Shown: positions 50,653 to 62,524, counted from the stretch's first letter. The stretch: 64,000 nt of DNA from Sipunculus nudus (GCA_026874595.1 CM049322.1:59150886-59214885), one strand, 5' to 3'. Numbers and translations are program-made. The notes: generated from the letters alone by a model not told the origin.

Positions 50653-51184
50653 TATACTAATTTCGAATGAACGTAGGAGGACTAAGGCACGATCGGAAAC
50701 GAAACATTTATTTAGTTATTTAAGTGAGAAGAATTTGGACTTTGTACTCTTACAAGAATCACATGTGATTGGCTCAGATTAGGATATATGGAAACAAGAA
50801 TGGGGATCTCAGTTATATGCAGTTTTGGGTATAAAACAAAGTGAAGGTTTAGTCACATTGATAGGCGAAAAGTATAAATACATGTTCATTAATCATATAC
50901 CATTTGAAAATAGTAAATAATTCAATTAATTCAGTTTCTAGAAAATTATAAAGATCGTTCTGTGATAAATATCTATGCGCAGAATTGAGATAGTGAAAAG
51001 ATGTTTAAACGTCTTTTTGAGATAACAGAACATTTGATATGTCTTGACACTTCTATGGTTATTAGAAGCGTTGATATAAAGGCACTGTTAGCGTAATCGT
51101 CAGGAACACTGACGAGTGAGGGCCCGTAGGGACCCTTATGAAACAGAGCTGTCGAACATAAGTAAGTGCGTTAAAGTCCTGTAA

Positions 51185-51224
<40 letters not shown>

Positions 51225-52112
51225 TGATCCACAGTAATAATCGCCAAGCTGCATATATTACGATGACACGTGCAGTTAACATCCAACATTCATATGTAAC
51301 CTTCCCTATACTAGGATCACAAACATACAAAGCCGAAATATAACACTAAATACTAAAAGACACTAAAACTAAACTATATATCGCAGCGCGTGCATAAACA
51401 TGAGGTAGGCGGGCGGATTTTATAATGCAGCTGTATGCCTCGCCTCCGTAAGACAAAGTGAACTCACAAAGCGCGGTACCCAACACAATGACTCTGGAAT
51501 CCTCCAGGTGGCGCCTAAATTACCTATAGATACGTCTTACAGCCAAAGACCTACAGATCCTGGTCCCAACATCCAACAAATACTAAGCGAAGATTAACTA
51601 GGTCAATCTCACATCATGCCACCAAAGGACAGAGGTTTTTTACTATGCAATATAAAATATTACATCGGATTAACCAAACGAATGTATTGTTAAATACAAT
51701 GGGGATAACGGATACATAAAATTGCCATATTTGTGGTATAAAACAGACTTTAAGTAATTTCTTTGTAAAGTGTAACCGAGTACAGAATTCATGGCCACTA
51801 ATTAACAAACGCACAAGTAAAACACGAAATGAACATTATTTTAAATGATACGGATATAATGTTCGAATGGAATACAGGTTGCAAGAAGTATAGCTAGGAA
51901 AATCTAATCATATTAATTGGTAAACTCTGTATTAGTAAACATACTTATGGTAAATACAGTAATATACAAACGTTATTTAAGACAGAGTGAAAATATAGAG
52001 GTATATATATATGTAATAACTGTGTAATGATGTTGTAAATCATTAAAGAATATGCATCGATGATGAATATGGAATCATGAATATAACAAATTCACTGAGA
52101 TGAAAAAAAAAA
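50653..52112 (+). mobile_element. Shrunken L1-like LINE with poly(A) tail
   Basis: The endonuclease start is readable: RTKARSETKHLFSYLSEKNL, DFVLLQESHVIGSD, DIWKQEWGSQLYAVLG, GLVTLIGEKYKYMF (50670-50890), then VINIYAQN near 50965 with EKMFKRLFE. The C-terminal region is at 51640-51840: TMQYKILHRINQTNVLLNT, then CHICG, FFVKC and NSWPLI, matching the zinc-finger-like tail of L1/Tx1 LINEs. The reverse transcriptase is missing. It ends in A10 at 52103-52112. A roughly 50-bp imperfect repeat flanks it (50600-50652 and 52112-52164). It is inactive. A TA microsatellite sits inside at 51196-51225. Confidence 0.85.
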
Positions 52113-53345
52113 CAGTTTAAAAGTGCTCTGTATTTACTTATTCGAGGTGGAAACGTTTCAATATCTCAGTGCGTTTTTTATTGTGTATACATACCAGCAC
52201 TGTGCTATGACACCAGCTGTGAGATCAACTTCAGAGGATGGGAGATTTCTTTCCTGTTTACTTTCATTTAGATTATCATTGAAACGGTGATATGCATTTA
52301 TGAAAAAAATACAAAGTATAACTTTGGTTAATGATAACTAATAGTGAAAAATCACTGCAGCAAGCCACACAGTTTAAAAGAATCGGCCTTTCACTCCAAT
52401 AAATATACACATATTTTGGATATACAGAATCTCCAGATTTGGAGATTTTCTTATATTTATTCGAGCACACTAAATTGCTAGAAAAGTGAATATTAAAATG
52501 TTTAAAAGTAACTGATATAAGCAATAACTAGACAGATCGAGATAGTACATGTAACGGAGAGTTCCAGACTCTCGTAATAATAGCTTTCTCAAACATCTCG
52601 GATTAGCTTCAATCGATTGGATTGAACACTGAGGTGCAATCGATATGTACATATATAACTGGCAGATACCGGTCGGCATAAGTTTAGTGTGTTAGGTATG
52701 GTCCGTTGAGAGCTACACCCATACACTAATAAACCTATATTGCCAGAGAAAAGCCATATAATCTGCCTATTTTTTCCTATTATACTGATCGATATCAACG
52801 GGTAACTGAAAATAAATATTGACGAATGAAAATCCTGTCATATTAATTGAAATAAAAAGGACAAATCATAATTCGATACTTATAAAAAAAGTTGGACATT
52901 TGTTAAAAATGATGATTATAAGAAAAACAGACATTTGACTACTTTTTAATTGAAATAAAGGAAATAAAAGAAACCTTGCATGTAACAGAAGAGTATAGGT
53001 TCATTGTCATATTGTCATAAATTGTCATCATAATATATATATAAACTATCGGCTGCACTTTTCATTTAAATTCCTCTTTTGGGAGCATTTTCATATACAA
53101 ATATATAGGGACCCCTGTTTTGATCTGTGTTGTTTACATATTCGTTTGTTAAAAAAATCTTACACATAGATAAAGTAATCAAAATGAAACAGGTGACCAT
53201 AATGTGCTGCCCTCTGTAGGATAACGATGTCTTAATAGCATTTGCGAAATTATTGGAAAAGCATTTTACCGAAAAGGGGATGAGTTGTTTGTAGCCTTCT
53301 GTAATAATACGTGATACCTAGTAATAAATACATCGGACTCCTACA
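52110..53345 (+). repeat. Unclassified long repeat X, copy 2
   Basis: Collinear with 26750-28400 over many blocks listed under copy 1. Near its end, gaaacaggtgaccataatg and tgctgccctctgtagg (53185-53220) match the part that in copy 1 lies at 26090-26160 and again near 26490. The full unit therefore appears to run from the aaacgtttcaatatct block to the ccctctgt block. The 5' side is interrupted by the L1-like insertion at 50653-52112. Confidence 0.75.
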
Positions 53346-53607
53346 ACGAAAAATAAATGTAATCCTAGTTATATTTGATATGTGGATTACTTATCATTTA
53401 TCACTAATCTGTATTAATCGGCATCATCCACAAAACGACATGGTAGATAATTAACCAGCGCTTCATTCGGCAGGGCAGGCATATCTAATGTAAACACGTC
53501 ATATATTTGAGTATACATATGGTCTGACAATGTGTTATCGGTCACTCTTCACTTTGAATAAGATATATGACAGTCGTCAAATAAAGGGGCACATAAGACT
53601 CTGATGC

Positions 53608-54006
53608 ATGGAGCGATGGTACATATGTACGCAGGAGGGTCCCTGTACCACGTCAGCATTGCGGGAACCTCAGAATCGTACGCCACTTTTTTATCGTTCC
53701 GAACTTCTGTGCTATCCAACTCATATATCTATAACTTGGAGCTACGCCTACCTCGTACCGTTTTGTGAGCCACTGTTTTGTTCCAAAGGTTACTTGGATC
53801 TCAATCATACGACCATTAAGTACAGAGTAAACGTTGCCTTGTCAGGCGCAGCCGGTCGGGGGTTTTGCGCTAACCAATTCATTACATTAACAACTAGTAG
53901 ACCAGATACCTATAAACCACAGAGCGTGTTCAAGGAAGTGGAACTGGCCAGGCATGTTAATATCACGGTTGTTGTTGGTCTTAATACTTTACGAAATATT
54001 TTTTGA
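53608..54006 (+). CDS. 132-codon ORF with weak vWA-like end
   Basis: ATG at 53608 (context gcATGg), stop at 54006, GC-richer than its flanks. The C-terminal third reads FITLTTSRPDTYKPQSVFKE, then VELARHVNITVVVGLNTLRN, echoing the last strands and helix of von Willebrand A domains. The usual TDG metal-site triplet is TTS here. The N-terminal two thirds are Cys-rich and unlike any family I know. It could be an exon fragment, a pseudogene or chance. Confidence 0.3.
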   Translation: MERWYICTQEGPCTTSALREPQNRTPLFYRSELLCYPTHISITWSYAYLVPFCEPLFCSKGYLDLNHTTIKYRVNVALSGAAGRGFCANQFITLTTSRPDTYKPQSVFKEVELARHVNITVVVGLNTLRNIF

Positions 54007-55259
54007 TAATTACCAAAATGAGATATGTTTGACATCTGACACTACGTTATCTTTTGACAATAACATCATCTTAAAATATATTTAAATAAATCGAGGCATT
54101 CTTAATGTATACCATTATTTCCTTTTCTAAATTTGAATTTAAAAAATAAATTAGGGAAAAGATAGATAGAAAGAAACATATTTTAAATTTTCAAACATAG
54201 GTTAAACTTGGAAAGTTTTATTTATTATTGATAGTTTGTGTGAAAGAGACCTATGATAATCGTATAATCGATTGAAGAAATGTTTTGATAATAAAAGGTA
54301 AAATAATATTTGCTCTGGTTGATTTACGGATATGTGAATACAAGTGAAACTTGCACCTCATGAATCCATATTATGATAAGATTAGGTTCCTTCCCTTTGA
54401 ATTACACTTGACCATTCATCATATATAAAATGTGGTTTTAATGCATAAGATCGTCTGTAAAAGCCATCATGGACGGAGACTGAGTTTTATATTCCAAGGG
54501 CATGTCCACTAGAAAAATTAACCAGGTTATAAACATGGCTCATAAGATTAGTGGTCAGTGCTCATGATAAAATCACCTGCAAGTCCTAGATATCCATCAT
54601 GATTTAGTTTAATGTTCCCCGACGACAACTGAACTATACATTGATTTTCTTAAGACATGGATGGATTTGTATACAGCCGCCTATGGGATGTCAGGTCAGT
54701 TTGTAATTAAAACATATTAGAAGATGGGAATGTAAACAAATGACTCATCCACTCCCTCTAACTAAAACAATTTGTGAAGGGGCTTCCGGCTACGAAAAAT
54801 ATCTGCATACGAATATTATTAGGCCTCATCAGGTGCCCCGTACAGGCAGTTTTAACAACATTAATGCTCTTTAAAAGCTTATTGACATTACAATTTGCCA
54901 ATAATTTTAAAGAAGTATATGCACATTAGCCCTTTACTAATAGATAAAGAAATAAAAGTTTTATATTCAGCCCTATCATTGTGATTATTGCTTAGTCCCA
55001 GACCGTCAAAGACTTGTACATACCATTTTTCATTGATGCAGGAAAAAGAGGGACCAAGCTCCCAGAGATGTATTCACACCGGTGTAGATGTAGATGTAAA
55101 GATAGGGCCTGAGGCTCTCTATACAGCCTTTATAACTAATGGAACTCACCTACTAAGAGATAATTGTATCCGGCCCACTACAGTCATATTAGTAGTACCC
55201 TATAATGATAATGAATAATGATGATCATGATAATTATACTATTAATATTCTGAAACAAA

Positions 55260-56050
55260 CATGTGTTACAAGTCTCACATCTCAAATGACCAATATATAA
55301 AGACTTCGAGATAGGCCAGGTCGAATGAGAGGTATATAATCATAAATGTTAATATAATAGGGGGAAAATATATTCAGTGAATATGTTGTCATTACAGTGG
55401 GCGTTAGTGAAAATAACATACAATTTATAAGAAAAATAAAAAGAGGACAAATGATTATTTGGTAATTACAAAAAAAAAATGGCAGGTCTCAAATTGATGA
55501 TAAAAAACACTTCATAATTAACGTTTATAAATAAAATAAGAAAATAAGAAGTAATTTATATGAGCCCAATGTATATATTTAGTGTGATCTCGTAATATAT
55601 ATAGAGAGTTTGCTATATTAGATACAGATCCCTGTATTTCCTTTATTGCCAAGAATACCTCCATGAGTTTACAAAATGTCATCCCTAGATAGTGAACAAG
55701 ATGAAACAGGAAAGGTTATTAGGTCAGCACTGACTTCTCTTAATGTAAACACTTTAACACGTTCTGCTCTCTGTCAGGCAGTGATCCTACAAGGTCACTC
55801 ACAAAGATATAATGGATGAAATTGATAAGTGAAAAGGGGAAGGTCTTTTTTATTGCCATCAATATTCAGAAGCGATTCTTAGTAATACAGTATTTTATAG
55901 CCGATGGCGGAGACTTACAATGGCCCTTACATGTTTCGTAGTTGCACATACTTGTATGTATGGGTATATGTATTAATCATACTTAATGGTGTTTGATGTG
56001 CGCGCTGAATACGCCCCTTTGTTGATAAAATGATAAAGTTGATAACATGG
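55260..56050 (+). repeat. Unclassified long repeat X, copy 3
   Basis: 55310-55345 (ccaggtcgaatgagaggta) and 55430-55500 (aagaggacaaatgatta, gatgataaaaaaca) match the last third of copies 1 and 2. 55700-56040 (gttattaggtcagcactgac, ctgctctctgtcagg, atgtatgggtata, gtttgatgtgcgcgctgaat) matches 26100-26400. It is the most diverged of the three copies. Confidence 0.65.
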
Positions 56051-56374
56051 TAAAATTGAGGTGAATAACGGTGTGACTAGGCATGAAGTAAGTTGGTGCA
56101 GTACAATGTGTCAGCGGCACACGAGTGCACCTTTGCTCTGTTGGAGACAATTGAGTCCAGACTCCACGACAATTTTATACAGCCTCGCCTAGTGTTAAAT
56201 TATTTCGTGGTTTCCTTCTTCCTGGCTCTTTGTGCTGATTCTCTGCATTGTGATATGTAAAACATAGACAGCCAGACTAGATTATATAGAATATAACTTC
56301 GTGACCGCTCACACTGGACGTGTACTCATATTGAATATTACTATATATTCCAATAATTATACATATTCATTACC

Positions 56375-56800
56375 TTTGTCAAGCGGCGGAGGCTATGTTT
56401 TTGTGAGATTGATTTGTCTGTTAGTATCATTACTCTTTAAGTTATCAACGGAATATGATGATACTTTCAGGATAACTCGTCAATGATATCAGGAATTTTG
56501 GGGTGATCTATGCGAAAAAAAAACCCGGAATGAGTGTTTTTGGGGTTTAATAGCACAATAATTCAAACGGGGACGTAGCATGTTACGATATGGCTAAACT
56601 TGGAGTGCGCAGCGTGACATAACAGACGTGGCGTCACAGAGGATAATGACGTCACTCTACGTGTGCGTGCCGTTTCCCATAAAATATCCCAGCAAATCAA
56701 CGTACAGTATTGGGCCATGGATGATGTTCGTTGTGTTTATAGTCAAGGCCAGCAATACCACGATGTGCAAATGCGTTTTTTCTTTTAAATTATTTGAAGT
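56375..56800 (+). repeat. Dispersed repeat Z, copy 2
   Basis: It begins agcggcggaggctatgtttt and contains ttcaggataactcgtcaatg, then gacgtagcatgttacgatat, ataatgacgtcactctacg, gtgccgtttccc and attgggccatgg. Both halves are in the same order and spacing as at 38100-38600. Roughly three quarters of positions agree by eye. Confidence 0.75.
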
Positions 56801-56904
56801 GAAAGGTTCCCAGGGAGAACAAAGGTTTAATAATCATTCAAGGGCACCCACGTTTAACGTTATCTTCGATGTACGGTTTGCGTTCCCGTAAAGTACGATT
56901 TTTT

Positions 56905-57120
56905 ATCTCCGCCAAGTGGCGAGGAAAATGATTTGACGGCGTTTATTTGTTTGTTAGTTAGATTGATTGGAATTTTCGGGATAGCTCGGCAATGATCCAT
57001 TAAAACAATTGATTAAAATTTGGGGGTGATCCGGATCACCATCTGGGTCCAGTATATTTTATAAGGAAAAATGTTGCATTTCTGACAATGTCGTATTGGG
57101 ATAATGAGGTGCCTTGGCAT
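56905..57120 (+). repeat. Dispersed repeat Z, partial copy
   Basis: ctccgccaagtggcgaggaa starts the copy. The blocks ttttcgggatagctcggcaa, gggtccagtatattttataa and gacaatgtcgtattgggata follow; these correspond to 38935-39180. Confidence 0.72.
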
Positions 57121-57617
57121 AAATTTAATTTCCAAAAATTTGATTGGATTTGTTAGGTGTTCGTTGAAATTAGGCTTGACAACCGATTATCTTACCTAAG
57201 CATCCGTATGGCCCGAGTTGTTTAATTTGAGGTTTTCTATGATGGGCGTGTATATATTCAATATAAATTTTAATAACTGTTACGTCTGTATACGAGAAGA
57301 GCACAAGATTATCAAATTGTTAACTACCTGTGACGCATGTTACCCAAAAATGTAACATTATGCAGCCAGAAGCATACATTCCACATGCATTAGTTCAATA
57401 ACCCATGTAGATCACGCAAGTTTAGAAGAAAGTCGAATAAAACAGTTGGGTCATTCATTTATTACACATAATTTTCTCAGTACTGTTGCTGACCATTTTA
57501 TACATGGTTTTAAATTTAACCAGGGACATTACTTACTTCTATAAAGTTTTTATTCAAAGGGTCATTATAAATTCCATAAATGACTTTTTCAGGGAGAATG
57601 TTACATTCAATACGCTT

Positions 57618-57618
<1 letters not shown>

Positions 57619-57688
<70 letters not shown>
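57619..57688. repeat. (AT)n microsatellite
   Basis: About 70 bp of AT units, the longest uninterrupted AT run in the window. Confidence 0.95.
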
Positions 57689-57689
<1 letters not shown>

Positions 57690-57690
<1 letters not shown>

Positions 57691-57896
57691 CAATACGCTG
57701 TATTGAGCTTAATCAGGTTCAGCTCTTGAGAACAGTGTCATGCAGTTGCGGAATGCCGTTTTACGTATCAAACTCCCTAATTCCTGAGAAACCAATACTA
57801 CCGCGGTCGACATTTAATGAAAGAGCCACCCTATGTTCTGATGGAAATAATGTTACCAAATGCACGTGGTGTAAAATAAACGGAACAGCTACATGA
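57690..57896 (+). other. GC-richer open frame, unknown
   Basis: After the microsatellite a frame reads CIELNQVQLLRTVSCSCGMP to CTWCKINGTAT and stops at 57896. Its Cys content and composition resemble an extracellular exon, but no splice acceptor is evident and the upstream frame is only microsatellite. No family recognised. Confidence 0.2.
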
Positions 57897-58418
57897 ACCA
57901 CCGTGGGTACCTGGTACACCTTCTTGTGGACAACTGCAAAGCCTCTCCCTGTGATTTTCCGAAAATTTATGCGCTTGTCATGGGACTTGTGTTACAAACA
58001 CTATTGTAATAACGGTCACTATTGTAATAAGTGGTTCATTAGAGCCAGTTTTTGCCTACCTTCATTGTGAAAACGGTGATTGTTTTAATAATAATTACAA
58101 TAGTGGTTTTAATTCCAACCAATATTGTAATACAATGCTAATACAATAGTGGTAAACGTTGCCGACGCGAAATTTTACTTTGAGGAAGTTTGAGGAATTA
58201 TGTGTAAAACTTAAGATTTAAGTAATTTAAATTAAATTTTTACAAAGCGTGGGATACATCTAACATATGGCAACGTCTTTGAATCTAACAATGACATCAT
58301 TTTAAATATATGCAGAAGTCTCTCTACATTTTTTAGATATAACCTTTCCTTCTTCGTAAAATTTTTTTTTTTTAAAATGGTAGATATGACAAACTATTGT
58401 TCTTTTACAAAATAATGC

Positions 58419-58420
<2 letters not shown>

Positions 58421-58456
<36 letters not shown>
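58421..58456. repeat. (CA)n then (TA)n microsatellite
   Basis: A CA run with a short TA extension. It abuts the end of the Penelope-like element tail, as does the TA microsatellite before 18051. Confidence 0.95.
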
Positions 58457-58466
<10 letters not shown>

Positions 58467-58477
58467 AATATATAGAA

Positions 58478-59220
58478 GGTAGAGTTACCCTCCGTTGTAA
58501 AGTGCTCTGTGGGCTACAGACTAGGCCAGAGCGTTATAACTCTTAATAAAAACAACACTGTAAATTCACAACACTCTGTTTCACGCGATGCGACCCGATC
58601 ATCAGGTGAATGTGGTTAGAATGAAGCTAATGGCGTGGTTTGAAAAGTCGAGACTTTACGAGATTACGAGATTATGCTATGTGCGATTCGTAGAGGGGGG
58701 GGGCATGTGAACGAGTGACGCTGATCCAATTATCCTCAGGGCGCAATAGGATTGGTCGGGGTACACATGCGATACTAGAACATAACAGGGCAAAGAGGTT
58801 TGTTATTGTTTTAATGTTTATATATAATACAATGATATTTTACCAGGATGCTCAATAAGCAAAGTAAACTGATTTGCAATAGGTTCCTTGAAACAGTCAA
58901 CATATCAGTAGTATACATATGATACAAAATATAACAAACACATATACTATGAAAATACACAATATATAAGGCAAATATACAATATGAAAGGCAAATATAC
59001 TATACTCATACCAAGTGGACTCCACTCGATAAACTCACCATGGGATAGTGGTAACGCCATGCCCCTCAATACTGCAAAGCAAAACAGTGAGAGAGCAACT
59101 ACCTGAACAGGTAAGTCTCCCCAGCGGATCCTCTTTGGGGGTTGATTGAGTGGGCACGTTGAATGTATGTACGGATGCTAGGTTTTAAAGCATTTCACAG
59201 TGAATTTGTTTTGATGGCGG
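58478..59220 (-). mobile_element. Penelope-like element 3' tail
   Basis: Sequence downstream (minus strand) of the GIY-YIG coding fragment. It contains the hammerhead-like motif and ends in the block shared with 18051-18135. No open frame. It is assigned to the element by continuity and by the shared end next to microsatellites; the exact boundary is inferred. Confidence 0.5.
58564..58611 (-). ncRNA. Hammerhead-ribozyme-like motif (minimal type I layout)
   Basis: On the minus strand the order is ATTCAC (stem I), CTGATGA (core), a 16-nt stem II arm with loop (cggg-tcgcat-cgcg, one mismatch), GAAA (core), C-agagt-G (minimal stem III), TT, then GTGAAT (stem I, perfectly complementary). This places a GUU cleavage triplet before GTGAAT, between 58570 and 58569. 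Minimal hammerheads of this layout are known in Penelope-like elements, and one lies next door. Weak points: position 10.1/11.1 would be U-U instead of the preferred G-C, and stem II has a mismatch. A decayed copy is likely. Confidence 0.5.
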
Positions 59221-60206
59221 CACTTGGAAAGAATTTCAGCTCTTGAGTTCAACAATGATCCAGGGGGTGCCGTGGCTATAAGTAGCTTTTCAGACAAACA
59301 GAGATCACACTTTCTAGTCCCACAGAAGTAAGATGCTGCTGTGTCAGATATTTCCCAGGAGAGCTGGTACTTGATATTGTTGTCTTTTAGTGACCAGATG
59401 TGTTTAGGCAGTTCAGTGTTTTGAGCGTGGGATCTTTTAAGAAAGGATTGTTAATGGTTATTGTATCTGGTCTTGAAATTACCTTCAGTACACCCTATGT
59501 AGTTTTTCTTGTCATTTTTGTTTTAGCTCTTGCCTAATAGACTATGCATCTCAGCTGACACTGACCATTCATGGGACATTCATTTTTTACAGCAGTTACA
59601 TTCTTTTGTTTTTGAGGTTCATTCATTATTTTAATATTTAGTACCTTCATTTTATGTTTGCTGTTCAGGTCCAGACATGTTGGGTAAACAGCTATAGCTA
59701 ATTTTCAAATTGTTCCTGTTGAATAGCTGGTAATACCTGTGATGTTTTGGGAAGTGTTTTTCAACTATTTTCATGAATTGTCTGCCAATTTTGGTTTTCA
59801 CATGACGGCTATAGGGGGAATGAACCATATTATTTTCCTTTTCCTGCTTCTTTTGCTCTTCACTGCTGGTACAACTATTTTAAGCTTTCTGAGAACCCGC
59901 TTTTCGCTAAAGCTTTGTCATACTTGAGTTTTGCTTTCATAAATAGCTCCTCACTGCAGGAGGTGTCAGATACACGCTTGCTGAACATCATAAGTATCTG
60001 CGTGATAATAGCTGGAGGGTGATTGGATTGTGCGTGGATATAGAGTGGATCAGTTCGGATTTCTGTAAGAGTAGAAAAGTTATGTCTAAGAAATATGTGC
60101 GGGTCAGGTTAGTTTCAATGGTTATTTTTAACCCAACATGGGAAAAAGAGTTTGCTCATTTTCTTACGGGTGCTGTCTGCTTTGGGTCCAGACACGTTTG
60201 AGAAAC
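59220..60206 (-). pseudogene. Penelope-like retroelement relic: RT end and GIY-YIG endonuclease
   Basis: Frames on the minus strand read in order FSNVSGPKADSTRKKMSKLF, GLKITIETNLTRTYFLDITF, PLYIHAQSNHPPAIITQILM, RVSDTSCSEELFMKAKLKYD, KALAKSGFSESLK, KRKIIWFIPP, HVKTKIGRQFMKIVEKHFPK, FNRNNLKISYSCLPNM, CPMNGQCQLRCIVY, KTYIGCTEGNFKTRYNNH, TELPKHIWSLKDNNIKYQL, CGTRKCDLCLSEKLLI and ILSKCRHQNKF. These are the RT C-terminal part, linker and GIY-YIG domain (YIG motif and the CxxC plus KCRH tail) of Penelope-like elements. Several frameshifts and stops make it inactive, and the RT palm is missing. Confidence 0.9.
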
Positions 60207-62523
60207 AACCTAAAGGCCTAGAGCATTTTCACCTTATTCCTTTTTTCAACATATCTTGGAGGTATATACCAACAATTTCGCATACTTATTTATGTATATA
60301 TATACAATATGCATGTGCTCATAATTTTGTGGTCTTCTTAAAAGTGCTCGTGAGAGCCAGGTTAAAACGGGTGGCTGTCTCGATATACCTTATACAATAA
60401 GACTATATACTAATGGATTGAATTTAAAGAAATAAAATGTTTCTTATAAAGCCAGCGTCATTTTATTCCCCCTGATTAAATGTTTAGCCGGATTTACACA
60501 CACACCCTGGCAAGCATAAGGACGCCTATGTGCGCGTATATCTAAAGATTGTACATACACGGCAGGTGTCGGATGTTTGGTATAACACTCTGATTAACAC
60601 TTCAGTAACTAGTTGTACATGAGAGAGATTAAATATAGTTTTATCCGAAGAGCCGATAGCGTCACCACTGTGAACTTTGCCATCACTTTGCATCTCATTT
60701 TGCCGCCTGTGACGTTAGTGATGGATGTGAATTTATTGGACACTTTGTGATTTTGCGGATTGGATTTATTGGGCATAATGTGATACAGGATAAGTGTTTA
60801 AGAACATATGAAGTTAGGGGAAATGGTAAAGTAAGTCACTCTTTCATATCATGATGTGTTGCGATACTAAGCAATGGTGTGAATAATATACAAAAACCAT
60901 GTAAGTTGATTATTTAATTATTATAAAAAATCTTACATTTCAATAAAAGTATATCTTGAGAAATGAGGAATAAAAATTTTATGAAATTATATTCAATATT
61001 CTAGAATACCAATTCTATCAGATTAATGAGAGTAATTCACACACTAAAAGGGGAGACACCCTCCTAAATAAAAATTGGGTCTTTCTTAGAAGTAACATTT
61101 GTATATTAGTATAAATTTAAATCTATCTTTATAAATAAATACTAAACTTCGGTATAGAAATATTTATAGATATACCAAAACGTTTGTTGTATATTTTGAT
61201 ATATTAAGGGTGATTATAAGAAAAATAGTCGGTTATTCGAGATATAATTGAGGCAGACCAAGTATTTGATAGTTCGTCTATTCGAACATGATTTACAGAG
61301 GGTCAGTCCATGGAAAGTTTACTTATTGTTTGAACCAATAGTTCGAAACTTACTGTGTTTTATCTAACATTAACATTAATATTATTACAACTCTTGCTAC
61401 TTAATTTATCTTTCTAGCAGATATCAAAATGTCTGTAGTCATATTAAAATAAGCTTTGGGTAATTTTTTATGCAGCTTACAGTTCAGTGTGATTAGTTAA
61501 GAAGTGGTTGATTTATTGCAATTTCCAATTCTAGTAGACTGGTGATATATTTTTACTTTAATCCAAAACTACATTAATAGTCTGCTACTTCCACAGCGTC
61601 ATATGATAAACCATTGATGTTGTCACTTGAGCATGTTTCTTATGTATTATTAAACTATTAGAGATGGCACGGTTCGTGTCCCTGCAGGTTACATGTCACC
61701 ATGCCTTATCTTTCAATGTATATATCATAGGTCTGCGATACTTGGTACAAGGGATCCGATCCCATGCTATTTTTGCCAGAGGGCACTAAAGAGCACTTTA
61801 TCAAGGCAAAGGTATATAAGGGTTCTCCTTTATTTCAATTGGTCAAATACAGAGGTTCGGATTAACTTTACAAGTTTTCACATGAATGCTTAACCGAATT
61901 AATGCTTAAGGTAATATACATATCTTGGAGATGACCTGCTCTTCTGGGCTATAATGCTCCAAATAACGGTAAAGACCTGTTATAAAAGTTCCAAAAAAAA
62001 AAGCGCAAAAAATATTCAACTTCTTTACACAATTTTACATGGATAGACAGAACTGGACCATTTTAATTGCCAGTACATAATGCATAAATAAAAAATACAT
62101 ATAAGCCAAGTTTGTATTGTACTTTTCGAATCAGCTCAAGATTTTAAAATTGGTTTTACAAGTTCTTTGTTTCAAGGAACATTCTTTACATGAAAAGCAG
62201 GTATATAGAAATTCCTGGGGTCTAGATATAACGTCCTAGCTGGTCTGTTGTTATTCACACCTGCTTTTCCAACATTATCTTGATCTTGAGACACAAAACC
62301 CATTTAAAAATACACTGTTTATATACACATGCACTTAAAAGGTACCGGACGTCTATTCTGCTGGAGGATCATAGTGATTAGAAGCAATAACTTAAGCAGC
62401 GTACCACAATATGAGTCCATTTTATTTACATTCTGCTGGGTTTGAAATATTATATGAACATTATATCCGGGTCTGACAATTAACCTAACAGCCGTGTGGC
62501 CTATTACCTGCCAGTCCTTTGTG

Positions 62524-62524
<1 letters not shown>

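Noticed and set aside
57486-57896. 136-codon open frame
   Set aside because: Its middle is microsatellite Tyr-Ile sequence. Only the end after 57690 has any coding character, and that part is listed separately with low confidence.
59739-60400. Three plus-strand open frames
   Set aside because: They are antisense to the Penelope-like coding relic read on the minus strand.
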